NCBI GenBank assembly: GCA_021731205.1
Contig: JAKFXV010000328.1
Coordinates: 1-10,184 of the forward strand
Direction: 5' to 3'
Origin: Nocardioides sp.
GTDB lineage: Bacteria > Actinomycetota > Actinomycetes > Propionibacteriales > Nocardioidaceae
Length of the DNA: 10,184 nucleotides
Position numbers and translations under genes: made by a program. The notes below the pieces were generated by a model. It made no database searches. It worked only from the letters and a program-made list of their open reading frames with translations, and was not told where the DNA came from. Below, piece after piece: positions 1 through 7,334 of the stretch (position 1 is its first letter; each line of letters begins with the position of its first letter).

Positions 1-2
1 CA

Positions 3-809
3 GCCGTTCGGGTCTGCCGCGTGCTCGAGCTCCAGCCCGATGTGAGTGAACCGGACTCGCCGGCCGCCTCGCCGGCGCCGGGGGCGGTGCTGCGGGACGC
101 GCGCTCGGGTCTGGTCGTCCCGACCGGCCAGCTGGTGGCACTCGTCGCAGAGGACGCGGATGCCGCCGCACTACTCGCCGACCGGTTGGGCTTGAGCGCC
201 GCCGAGGTCGACCACGAGGTGAGCCTCGGCGGCGTGCCACTCACGTCGCTGTCGCGGGACGAGGTGCGTCGCCGCATCGTCGTATCCGACACCGCGGCCA
301 CCTTGTTCTCCGGGGAGCTGCGGGACTCACTCGACGCCCGTCAGGTCGGCCACGGCGGCGGGTTCACGGCTGTCGAGGCGGCGCTGACGACGGCATCGGC
401 ACACGATATCCTCGACGCCCTTCCAGACGGCCTGGCCACCGAGGTGGCCGAGCGCGGCCGAACCTTCTCGGGCGGCCAACGGCAGCGACTGGTGCTCGCC
501 CGGGCGCTCCTGAGCGATCCCGAGATCTTGATCCTCGTCGAGCCGACCTCCGCCGTCGACGCCCACACCGAGGCGCGGATCGCCTCCGGCCTCCGGCGCC
601 ATCGAGCCGGGCGGACGACCGTCGTCACCACCACGAGCCCGCTCCTGCTCGACGTCGCCGATGAGGTCGCCTTCGTGGAGGCGGGTCGGGTGACAGCAGT
701 CGGGACTCATCGCGACCTGCTGGACAGTTCGGCGGCGTACCGCCAGACCGTGACGCGCGAGAGCGAGGACGACCAGGACCTCGCCTCCCGGGTCGGGAGC
801 CGAGCATGA
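3..809 (+). CDS. ABC exporter half-transporter, degenerate ATPase subunit (3' part; 5' end outside window)
   Basis: The reading frame is open to the window edge, so the membrane domain lies upstream and only the linker and nucleotide-binding domain are seen. Residues are counted from the GTG at 21, which is probably internal and not the true start. The ABC signature is good (FSGGQ, 149-153), but the other ATP-site motifs are lost. The Walker A region (about 36-50, after VALVA) has no GxxGxGKS/T and no lysine. The Q-loop glutamine appears to be threonine. Walker B reads ILILVE, so Asp is Val173 while Glu174 remains. The switch histidine is Thr205. The first strands of the domain also look shortened. 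Conserved-looking stretches such as VEPTSAVDAHTEARIA suggest a maintained atypical family, not a decaying gene. It is inferred to form a heterodimeric exporter with the next gene, which it overlaps by ATGA and which carries the intact motifs. Substrate unknown. Confidence 0.88.
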   Translation, partial: AVRVCRVLELQPDVSEPDSPAASPAPGAVLRDARSGLVVPTGQLVALVAEDADAAALLADRLGLSAAEVDHEVSLGGVPLTSLSRDEVRRRIVVSDTAATLFSGELRDSLDARQVGHGGGFTAVEAALTTASAHDILDALPDGLATEVAERGRTFSGGQRQRLVLARALLSDPEILILVEPTSAVDAHTEARIASGLRRHRAGRTTVVTTTSPLLLDVADEVAFVEAGRVTAVGTHRDLLDSSAAYRQTVTRESEDDQDLASRVGSRA

Positions 810-2557
810 GTGTCAACGCCTTGCCCGTCGCCGATGCTGCGGCCGTCCGGAGGTACGCCGGACGGGTGATCGCGCAGTACCCCCGCTGGGTCGCCGGCAC
901 CCTCGCCCTGCACGCGCTGGCCGCACTGGCCGCGCTGGCCGCACCGCGACTGATCGGCGACCTCGTGGAAGCCGCCGACGGCGGCACCAGCCTGGCCATG
1001 GTCAACCGGACCGCGCTGTGGCTCGCTGGCTTCTTGGTGTTGCAGACCATGCTCACCCGGTACGCACGGTTCGCCAGCGAGGTGTTGGGCGAGCGGGTGT
1101 TGGCTCGGCTGCGCGAAGACTTCGTCGACAATGCCTTGGCCCTCCCAGTCGGGGCCGTGGAGGCGGCCGGCTCCGGTGACCTGTTGACGCGGTCGAACCG
1201 CGACGTCGAGCAGTTGGGCTGGTCGGTGCGTTGGGCCCTGCCCGAGTGGACGATCGCCGTGGTCACCGCCGCACTGACCCTGATCGCCGCGCTCAGCGTC
1301 GGCTGGTGGGTGGCCCTGCCCTGCCTGCTGGCCCTGCCGCCGCTCGTCACCGGACTGCGGTGGTACCTCGCGCGGGCCAAGGACGGCTACCTACGCGAGT
1401 CGGCGTCGTACACCCAGATCAACAACACGTTGACCGAGACCGTGGAGGGCGCGCGGACGGTCGAGGCGCTCGGGCTCGGCGAACGACGCATCGCGCGACT
1501 CGATCGAGACTGCGCCACGTCGTTCGCCGCCGAGCGCTACACCCTCTACCTGCGCACCGTCTTCTTCCCCAGCATGGAGGTCGCGTACCTCCTCCCCACG
1601 GTCGGCACGTTGCTGTTCGGTGGCTACCTCTACACCCAGGGGCAGGTCACCCTCGGCGACGTCACGGCCGCGACGCTGTACGTGCAGATGCTGATCGACC
1701 CCGTCGATCGCATCGTCAGCATCCTCGACGAGCTCCAGCTCGGTGCCGCATCGCTGGCGAGGTTGCTAGGAGTGGCACAGGTCCCCGACGACCGCGCCGT
1801 GTCAGGCGCCGTACCCGTTGACGAGCAGTTGCGGGCCACCGACGTGCACTTCGCGTACGTCGAGGGACGCGACGTCCTGCACGGCATCTCCCTCGAGGTG
1901 GGCGTGGGCGAGCGAATCGCGATGGTCGGGCCCTCGGGCGCCGGCAAGTCCACCCTGGGCCGGCTGCTCGCCGGCATCCAACCCCCGCGCTCGGGGTCGG
2001 TGAGCGTCGGCGGCGTCGGACTCGTCGAGCTGCCCCTGGCGGAACTGCGTGGCCACGTCGCGCTGGTCACGCAGGAACATCACGTGTTCGTCGGCAGCGT
2101 GCGCGAGAACCTCGCCCTCGCCGCGCAGCCCGGGGCGGGCGACGCAGAGCTCCGGGCCGCCCTGGACGCCGTCGACGCGCTCGACTGGGTGCTCGCGCTG
2201 CCCGACGGCCTCGACACGCTCGTCGGCTCCGGAGGGCGCGCGTTGACGGCCGGGCAGGCCCAGCAGCTGGCGTTGGCTCGACTGGTGCTGGCCGATCCGC
2301 ACACGCTGGTGCTGGACGAGGCCACCTCGCTGATCGACCCGCGGGCGGCGAGGCACCTCGAACGCGGCCTGGCCGCCGTACTCGAAGGGCGGACGGTGAT
2401 CGCCATCGCCCACCGGCTGTTCTCGGCGCACGACGCCGACCGCGTCGCGGTCGTCGAAGACGGCCTGATCACCGAACTCGGCTCGCACGACGAGCTGGTC
2501 GCGACCGGTGGGTCCTACGCCGCGTTGTGGGACTCCTGGCACGGTCGCCAGCGCTAA
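806..2557 (+). CDS. ABC exporter half-transporter, catalytic subunit (membrane domain plus ATPase domain)
   Basis: This is a full half-transporter of 583 residues, the usual size for type IV (ABCB-like) exporters. The membrane domain spans about residues 25-320, with hydrophobic segments near 28-50, 68-84, 148-164, 166-186, 255-275 and 280-300. The ATPase domain follows at about 343-583. Walker A is GPSGAGKST (375-383), the Q-loop is Gln423, Walker B is LVLDE (501-505) and the switch histidine is His536; all are intact. The signature is altered to LTAGQ (480-484) from LSGGQ. With the upstream subunit this should give one competent ATP site (this Walker A/B and H-loop with the partner's FSGGQ) and one non-catalytic site. 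The ATG lies in an ATGA overlap with the upstream gene, indicating translational coupling. It most likely exports a lipid, peptide or drug across the cytoplasmic membrane, but the sequence does not show which. Confidence 0.95.
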   Translation: MSVNALPVADAAAVRRYAGRVIAQYPRWVAGTLALHALAALAALAAPRLIGDLVEAADGGTSLAMVNRTALWLAGFLVLQTMLTRYARFASEVLGERVLARLREDFVDNALALPVGAVEAAGSGDLLTRSNRDVEQLGWSVRWALPEWTIAVVTAALTLIAALSVGWWVALPCLLALPPLVTGLRWYLARAKDGYLRESASYTQINNTLTETVEGARTVEALGLGERRIARLDRDCATSFAAERYTLYLRTVFFPSMEVAYLLPTVGTLLFGGYLYTQGQVTLGDVTAATLYVQMLIDPVDRIVSILDELQLGAASLARLLGVAQVPDDRAVSGAVPVDEQLRATDVHFAYVEGRDVLHGISLEVGVGERIAMVGPSGAGKSTLGRLLAGIQPPRSGSVSVGGVGLVELPLAELRGHVALVTQEHHVFVGSVRENLALAAQPGAGDAELRAALDAVDALDWVLALPDGLDTLVGSGGRALTAGQAQQLALARLVLADPHTLVLDEATSLIDPRAARHLERGLAAVLEGRTVIAIAHRLFSAHDADRVAVVEDGLITELGSHDELVATGGSYAALWDSWHGRQR

Positions 2558-2568
2558 CCGCGGAATCA

Positions 2569-2627
2569 CCGACCCGTCAATCGAGCGTCGACACGCCGCT
2601 CGTTTGGGCACATGAGTGACGGGTCGG
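2569..2627. repeat. Nested inverted repeat between ABC pair and acyltransferase
   Basis: An 11-bp perfect inverted repeat, CCGACCCGTCA (2569-2579) and TGACGGGTCGG (2617-2627), encloses 37 bases. These contain a second, 6-bp stem, CGAGCG (2582-2587) with CGCTCG (2597-2602). No T-run follows the right arm, so a classical intrinsic terminator is not shown. It could be a U-less terminator of the ABC operon, a transcript-end stabiliser or an operator for the downstream gene, whose start codon is only 22 bases away. Confidence 0.5.
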
Positions 2628-2649
2628 CGGCTTTACGGTGGGGGTGATC

Positions 2650-4776
2650 ATGACTACCACCAGGCAACCTCAGCGCGGGGACATTCAGGGGTTGCGGGCG
2701 GTCGCGGTGCTGGTCGTCATCGGCGCTCACGCCGGACTCTCGCCGCTGCCTGGCGGGTTCGTCGGCGTCGACGTCTTCTTCGTGATTTCAGGCTTCCTGA
2801 TCTCGCGGCTGCTCTTCCTCGAAGCCAGCCGAACCGGCTCGATCAGCCTGCGCAACTTCTACGCCCGCCGGGCCCGGAGGATCCTTCCCGCGGCCACCGT
2901 GGTGAGCCTGGCCACCATGGCCGGTTCGGTCCTGTGGCTGGGGCCTCGCGAAGCCCTCGAGGTCGTCTACGACGTCGTCTGGGCAACGTTCTTCGGTGCC
3001 AACATCCGATTTGCCGAGCGGGGGGTCGACTACTTCGCCCAGGACTTCGGGCCCTCCCCCATGCAGCACTACTGGTCGCTGTCGGTCGAGGAGCAGTTCT
3101 ACTTGTTCTGGCCGCTGATCCTGCTCGGCTGCCTCACCTGGACCAGAGGCGCGCGCGGGCCGGCGCGCTTGCCTCGGGTGCCATTGCTCGTGGCCCTGGT
3201 CGTGCTGAGCGCCATCTCTTTCGGGTACGCCGCCTATCTGACGGCCACCGCACCGATCGCGGCCTACTTCTCGACCCCGGCGCGGGTGTGGGAGCTGGGA
3301 GCGGGTGCCCTGGTGGCCCTGATCGGCCCGGCACTCGCGCGCAGGATGGGCACCCAGCTGCGCAGCCTGCTCGCGGCCAGCGGGCTCGGCATGGTCGCGG
3401 TCTCATGCATCGAGTTCGGCGTCTCGACACCCGTCCCCGGGTCGGCCGCCCTGGTCCCGGTGCTGGGCGCCGGGCTGGTGCTGGTGGCCGGCTGCCACCC
3501 GGACGGCAGCCAGGGGTTGGTCAGCAGAGCCCTCGGCTGGTCGCCGCTGCGCGCGATCGGCGACTGGTCGTACTCGCTGTATCTGTGGCACTGGCCGGTG
3601 CTCGTGCTGGCCCGCTCGGCGACCGGACGCGAACTCACCCCAGGGGAGACCTGGATCGCGCTGGTAGCCATCTTCGGACTGTCGGCGGCGACGTACTGGT
3701 GGGTGGAGTCGCCGTTCCGAGATGCGCGTCCCCGTGGGCCGGCACGCTCGCTCGCCCTCTACCCACTCGTGGTCGCCACCGTGACGACGGCCTGCGTCGG
3801 CGCCGCGTCGCTGGTCGCCTGGCAGGCGGGTGAACGCGGCGACGACCCGGCAGTGACTCTCGCCGACTACCCCCTCGCCACCACCGCTCCGGGCGCGGTC
3901 GCACCCAGCACGCCGCCAGTCGACCCCGCCGTGGCGCTCGTCGAGGCGTCCGCTCTCGCCGCCCAGGCCGGGCGGCCGATCCCCACCGATCTCACCCCGG
4001 ATCTCCTCGACCTTCGCGACGACGTGGCGGAGGTTGGCGCGTGCGACTACACCGAGGACGTTCGCTCGCTGTGTCCCCGCGGCGCAGCCGACGGCGACCG
4101 CTCGCTGGTCGTCATCGGTGACTCCCACGCCCGCGCCTGGATCCCCGCCTTCGACGTGATCGGCGAGCAGGCGGGCTGGACAACGTACTACCTCGTCCGG
4201 CCGCAATGCACGGCGGCGCGGGTCCTCACCGGCCTGATCCCGGGTGGGCGTCCGGACGAGGCGTGTCTGGAGTTCCGAGACTGGTCGTTGAGCGCCATCA
4301 AGGAACTCGACCCCGACTTGATCGTGGTGTCGACGGCCCCGGCCATGAACGGTGTGTACGTCGACGGGGAGCGCAGTATCGACGAAACCGTCGTCGCGAC
4401 CGCCATGAGCCAGGGGTACGCCGACCTGTTCGCGCGGCTAGCCAAACTAGCGCCTCGCACGGTGCTGATTCGCGACGTCCCGCGCTCCCTGGGCGACACC
4501 GGCGAGTGCCTGGGCAAGGTGCGCAACGACCTCAGCGACTGCATCCTCACCCTCGATCCCCGCTCCCGGGCGATGGCCGACGTATCCGTGGCTGCGGCCC
4601 AGCGGGCGGGGGTGCCGGTCATCGACCCCACCAAGTGGTTCTGCTGGCAAGACATCTGCCCACCGGTGATCGGATCGACGATCCCCTTGCGAGACCTTCA
4701 ACACATCACCGTCACCTACAGCCGCTCGCTGGCCGAGCCGCTCGGACGAGCCCTCGACCTCTGGCCCGCGGAGTGA
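2650..4776 (+). CDS. Membrane O-acyltransferase with C-terminal SGNH domain (OafA/YrhL type)
   Basis: The 708-residue protein has an N-terminal acyltransferase-3 domain (about 10-390, roughly ten to eleven membrane segments) and an extracytoplasmic SGNH-hydrolase-like domain (about 480-705). Family motifs seen are DIQGLRAVAVL with His27, GGFVGVDVFFVISGFLI (35-51), FYARRARRILPA (70-81), SLSVEEQFYLFWP (143-155) and VESPFR (352-357). In the SGNH domain the nucleophile block is IGDSH with Ser492, and the DxxH block is Asp682-Leu-Gln-His685, preceded by a Cys pair (WFCWQDICPP). Known relatives move acetyl or other acyl groups across the membrane onto sugars of envelope polymers, and such a role is inferred here. 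ATG 2650 is preferred because a G-rich Shine-Dalgarno-like run (about 2640-2644) lies 5 bases upstream; an in-frame GTG at 2638 would add four residues. The stop overlaps the start of the next reading frame by GTGA. Confidence 0.93.
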   Translation: MTTTRQPQRGDIQGLRAVAVLVVIGAHAGLSPLPGGFVGVDVFFVISGFLISRLLFLEASRTGSISLRNFYARRARRILPAATVVSLATMAGSVLWLGPREALEVVYDVVWATFFGANIRFAERGVDYFAQDFGPSPMQHYWSLSVEEQFYLFWPLILLGCLTWTRGARGPARLPRVPLLVALVVLSAISFGYAAYLTATAPIAAYFSTPARVWELGAGALVALIGPALARRMGTQLRSLLAASGLGMVAVSCIEFGVSTPVPGSAALVPVLGAGLVLVAGCHPDGSQGLVSRALGWSPLRAIGDWSYSLYLWHWPVLVLARSATGRELTPGETWIALVAIFGLSAATYWWVESPFRDARPRGPARSLALYPLVVATVTTACVGAASLVAWQAGERGDDPAVTLADYPLATTAPGAVAPSTPPVDPAVALVEASALAAQAGRPIPTDLTPDLLDLRDDVAEVGACDYTEDVRSLCPRGAADGDRSLVVIGDSHARAWIPAFDVIGEQAGWTTYYLVRPQCTAARVLTGLIPGGRPDEACLEFRDWSLSAIKELDPDLIVVSTAPAMNGVYVDGERSIDETVVATAMSQGYADLFARLAKLAPRTVLIRDVPRSLGDTGECLGKVRNDLSDCILTLDPRSRAMADVSVAAAQRAGVPVIDPTKWFCWQDICPPVIGSTIPLRDLQHITVTYSRSLAEPLGRALDLWPAE

Positions 4777-4985
4777 AGCTCTCCCTCCAGCTCGACTACA
4801 CCGGGAGTCCTCGCGACCTGGCCGACGGGGTGGCGGAGTTGGAGCGGGCCGGGTTGGACGGGGTCTGGGTGGCCGAGCCCTACGGGTTCGACTCGCCCAC
4901 CCTGCTCGGCTACCTCGCTGCCCGCACCGAGCGGGTCGAACTCGGAGCCGTGCTGCGCGGCCTGGCCAGCGCACCGCCGCGCTGA
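4773..4985 (+). pseudogene. 5' remnant of LLM-class (F420-dependent family) oxidoreductase
   Basis: The frame starts at GTG 4773, overlapping the acyltransferase stop (GTGA), and begins MKLSLQLDYTGSPRDLADGV, followed by LERAGLDGVWVAEPYG and LAARTERVELGA. This is the typical opening of bacterial luciferase-like, F420-dependent oxidoreductases: first beta strand, first helix, then the VWVAEPYG strand. Family members usually have roughly 300-350 residues, while this frame stops after 70. The recognisable family sequence ends near residue 59 and a short unrelated tail (VLRGLASAPPR) leads to TGA. The break coincides within a few tens of bases with the drop in G+C at about 4990, so an insertion or deletion probably replaced the rest of the gene. 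The high third-position G+C matches the acyltransferase, so it belongs to the old chromosomal background. It is unlikely to make an active enzyme. Confidence 0.8.
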
Positions 4986-5038
4986 CAGGTTGGCCCGACC
5001 GATCACTGTCACGCTTCCTCCGAGCCCTCGAACCAGGC

Positions 5039-5093
5039 TAACTTGCCCCGGCCCGATGACGCCACCGCACCGACTGTGCTTCAATGGATTGAA
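5039..5093 (+). promoter_or_regulatory. Possible promoter and palindromic operator before secreted-protein pair
   Basis: TAACTT at 5039-5044 fits the loose actinobacterial -10 pattern TAnnnT, but no good -35 is found 16-19 bases upstream. Further down, TTCAAT-GG-ATTGAA (5080-5093) is a perfect 6-bp-arm palindrome 20 bases before the start codon at 5114, where a repressor could sit. The run GGGGG (5102-5106), 7 bases before that ATG, is the likely ribosome-binding site. The palindrome and G-run are directly visible; the promoter role is a weak inference. Confidence 0.25.
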
Positions 5094-5113
5094 TCTCACT
5101 CGGGGGTGCGCCC

Positions 5114-5737
5114 ATGGTCCTTCCAATTCGGCTGTTCGCAGTGTCGCCATCTGGGCGACTGCTTCGTTTGAGCGTAGCCGCACTCGCAGCATCGGCGCTC
5201 TTGGTATCGGTCATTCCCCCCGCTCAGGCATCTCCTACGGGTGAAGACTACGCGTACGCGGGCTCAGGCTTCCAGTATGCAAAGTGGCAGGCGTCGCATG
5301 TGCCGGACCGACTGGAGCTCAAAGTTTCTCCAACCACGTCAATGTCGAAAAATCGCTGCATGGACGCAATGCTCGATTGGGAGACAACGTTCGCGCACTA
5401 CGACTCCCGAGTAGTAAGGAGTTGCCTCCCCGGTCGATCCGAAGCGACCGACCCCGGAGGCGACGGGTGGTGGAGCGAACCGAATTCGTACTGGCTCAAC
5501 ATCTCGGACATGAAAAAGGGCCAAGGATATCTAATAGATGACCAATACGGTTCTGACGGGTTTCCCCCCCTGTCAGGAAGAGAAAGATTCGCGGGCACTA
5601 CGACGGACAGCATATACGAGTCCGCGCCTCGGACGACGGTGGACTGCTGGGCAAGAACGCGGACGCGCTACGAACTTGGGCATGTCGATGTGACACCCAA
5701 CGATGGTGGAAGCCCCACGGGGGCGGGCAATTGCTGA
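5114..5737 (+). CDS. Secreted four-cysteine protein of unknown function
   Basis: I do not recognise this 207-residue protein. It has a classical Sec signal peptide: basic N-region (Arg15, Arg18), hydrophobic core about 19-34, and a cleavage site after Ala-Gln-Ala39. The mature part is about 168 residues, rich in Tyr, Trp, Asp and Ser, with no further membrane segment. Its four cysteines (82, 104, 178 and the very last residue, 207) could form two disulfides outside the cell. The stretch from RCMDAMLDWE (81-90) to Cys104 looks like a compact helical hairpin bounded by cysteines. There is no lipobox, so it is released or loosely wall-bound. The C-terminal end is Gly/Pro/Asn-rich and ends in Cys. 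G+C is clearly lower than in the flanking conserved genes (50% in 5521-5580). The next secreted-protein gene starts 43 bases downstream on the same strand, suggesting co-transcription. Confidence 0.75.
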   Translation: MVLPIRLFAVSPSGRLLRLSVAALAASALLVSVIPPAQASPTGEDYAYAGSGFQYAKWQASHVPDRLELKVSPTTSMSKNRCMDAMLDWETTFAHYDSRVVRSCLPGRSEATDPGGDGWWSEPNSYWLNISDMKKGQGYLIDDQYGSDGFPPLSGRERFAGTTTDSIYESAPRTTVDCWARTRTRYELGHVDVTPNDGGSPTGAGNC

Positions 5738-5769
5738 TTGGCCCGAGCAGTATCTGTTGGATTTGCCTA

Positions 5770-5774
5770 GGGAG
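5770..5774 (+). promoter_or_regulatory. Ribosome-binding site that fixes the start at 5781
   Basis: GGGAG lies 6 bases before ATG 5781. The same frame is open upstream to a GTG/ATG-type start at 5703, inside the preceding gene, but only the ATG at 5781 has this spacing and gives a proper signal peptide. Confidence 0.6.
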
Positions 5775-5780
5775 AATGAG

Positions 5781-6767
5781 ATGCGACTGAAGTTGGCCAT
5801 ACCAGGCGTACTGACTGTTGCCGGTTTGGTTGGTGTTGGAATCGCAGGTTCCACAAATGCGGACCCTGTGCTGGCGAACGCCTCTGATGCACGCAACGTG
5901 CATTCGGCTGCCGATGCGGCGTACAGAAGTTTCGCCGGCTCGGAGGAGCAGCAGAACGCGGGCTACGTCCTGCGAGCGTGGGTCTTCAATCATTCAATGG
6001 ATGAGTGCATGAGCGAGAATGGGTACCCCGATTGGGATTGGTCATTGTCACGCCAGTACGCGAGACCCACAGATCCGCTGGCAGCGAGTGAGTGGTTTGC
6101 GACGCCCAACAGGGCGTACAGGTCGGCTCTGCTCATGAGCCAACGCAAGCGACTGGTGGCCGAAGATGCGATGAACTCAACGGCGGACCCGGCACAGCAG
6201 TCAAGCATTCTGCAGTGCTCGCTCAGCACTCCCGATGCGCCAGAGCGCGTCGCTACGTTGGCCACTCAGCCGGCAACGGCTTCGAGGTTGATTGCGGAGT
6301 GGAACGACATGATTGCCGACGCGGGCAAAGAGGCGGGCGATATATCCTCATACTACGAGTGTATGGATTCGGCTTCGGTTCAAGCGCTCGATGATTTCGA
6401 TTTACGTGCGCGCGATCTCGCGCGGGCTTTCACTCTGATCGAGCCATCCGCGACAAGTATTCCCGAGTCCGGCGATGACCCCCGAGCTCAAAGCCCGGAG
6501 TGGCTGGAATTCATCGATCTCGAAACTCAAGTAACCGACACCGATTGGGCATGCCGTAAAGAAGTCTACCTGGCCAACATAGCAACGTTGCCAAAGTTGA
6601 TCAGTGACTTCGTGGCGGCAAACGAGGACGAGATTCGGGAAGCTCAAAGGGACTGGATGGTTATCGCACGCGAGGCTTCCATGGTGGGCTATGCCGGACA
6701 ACCGGGTCCATTGGGTTCAGCGGGCGAAGGCAAGGAAAGCTCCTTTGGTGGAGGCAGCAAGTTTTGA
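5781..6767 (+). CDS. Exported protein with paired Cys-Met motifs, unknown function
   Basis: The protein has 328 residues from ATG 5781, chosen for its ribosome-binding site and signal peptide: MRLK, a hydrophobic stretch 5-23, likely cleavage after Asn-Ala27. The rest is hydrophilic and largely helical in character, with four cysteines at 76, 146, 194 and 258. Two sit in similar settings, DECMSENGY (75-82 region) and YYECMDSAS (191-199), each followed later by a single Cys (QCSLS; WACRKEVY). This suggests an internally repeated Cys-pair module. The segment after Cys258 (about 258-292, ending EIREAQRDW) looks like a long amphipathic helix. From memory, actinobacterial exported and lipoproteins often carry CM-x(3)-GF/Y motifs followed by an xCR-E-helix segment; membership in such a group is inferred. 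The C-terminus is Gly/Ser-rich. G+C is low for the window (53% in 6001-6060). It is probably co-transcribed with the preceding secreted protein. Biochemical role unknown. Confidence 0.78.
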   Translation: MRLKLAIPGVLTVAGLVGVGIAGSTNADPVLANASDARNVHSAADAAYRSFAGSEEQQNAGYVLRAWVFNHSMDECMSENGYPDWDWSLSRQYARPTDPLAASEWFATPNRAYRSALLMSQRKRLVAEDAMNSTADPAQQSSILQCSLSTPDAPERVATLATQPATASRLIAEWNDMIADAGKEAGDISSYYECMDSASVQALDDFDLRARDLARAFTLIEPSATSIPESGDDPRAQSPEWLEFIDLETQVTDTDWACRKEVYLANIATLPKLISDFVAANEDEIREAQRDWMVIAREASMVGYAGQPGPLGSAGEGKESSFGGGSKF

Positions 6768-6814
6768 TCAGGTTGACATTGGGAGCGAATTGAGCCGGCC
6801 GGGAAGGCAACGAC

Positions 6815-7246
6815 TTAGCTCTGTGAAGCGTGACGCACCTGCATGGATACATAAGCGGGCGAACCGTCCGAACCTCGCGCCGTCCCGATGTTCACGGCGT
6901 ATCGGCCGTCTGGGCTAAGCATCCAGTACTTGTCTCGACGGTTCCACCCACGGCCTTCAAAGTAGGCGACGCCGGTTTCAGACTCTTGCCAGTCCTTGAC
7001 GGAAACCCAGACCACGGTCAGCGGCTGCCCCGTGTCGCCGCATGAGTCACCTCTCGTGGCTTTGAAACGGGTACCCTCGAGAGTAACCTCGATAGTACGC
7101 TCCATCATCTCGATGCCGCGGTTCTGTTCTTCGCGGCACTGTCCGAGGCTGGTCGCGCCTGCGCATGCGCCCGTCGCGAGGGTTAGCGCAATCGTCAAGA
7201 TAACGGCTCTCAAAACTGACCGCCGAAGCCCCGACTCGGCGTACAT
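6815..7246 (-). CDS. Small probable lipoprotein of unknown function
   Basis: Starting at ATG 7246, this encodes 143 residues: a basic N-region (Arg8, Arg9, Arg13), a hydrophobic core about 11-25 and then LATGAC with Cys28 as the candidate lipid-anchored cysteine. Ala at -1 and Gly at -2 fit a lipobox, but Thr at -3 is less usual, so cleavage as an ordinary secreted protein is possible. Two further cysteines (37 and 69) may pair. The mature part looks beta-rich and ends with an aromatic stretch DKYWMLSPDGRYAVNIG (about 106-122). No known domain is recognised. The frame stays open upstream to 7453, but the added part is Arg-rich and unlike coding sequence, so the short form is preferred. The gene converges on the exported-protein gene ending at 6767, with 47 bases between stops and no clear terminator hairpin. 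Confidence 0.65.
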   Translation of the reverse strand: MYAESGLRRSVLRAVILTIALTLATGACAGATSLGQCREEQNRGIEMMERTIEVTLEGTRFKATRGDSCGDTGQPLTVVWVSVKDWQESETGVAYFEGRGWNRRDKYWMLSPDGRYAVNIGTARGSDGSPAYVSMQVRHASQS

Positions 7247-7334
7247 GAGCCCCAGAATTTGAGCGCGGCCAACCACTCGGTCGCGCCGCACGGATCGGCG
7301 ACTCCCGAGCAGACCCGCCCTGGCTCGCGGCTCA

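Noticed and set aside
625..1380. Minus-strand open frame of 251 codons across the ABC genes
   Set aside because: Arg/Ser/Pro/Ala-rich translation, no domain, and it lies opposite two well-supported ABC genes.
2616..3833. Plus-strand open frame of 405 codons overlapping the acyltransferase
   Set aside because: Arg/Gly-rich off-frame translation of a gene whose true frame shows all acyltransferase-3 motifs.
4990..5746. Nine-base direct repeat TTGGCCCGA at 4990-4998 and 5738-5746, each just after a stop codon
   Set aside because: Nine-base repeats are expected many times by chance in 10 kb, and these do not flank the low-GC segment.
6773..6778. TTGACA, a perfect -35 hexamer after the second exported-protein gene
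   Set aside because: No -10-like hexamer lies 16-19 bases downstream and the gene ahead is on the opposite strand.
6768..6814. Terminator between the convergent genes
   Set aside because: Only a short CCGGCCGG palindrome and weak pairing are seen; no stable hairpin with a T-run in either direction.
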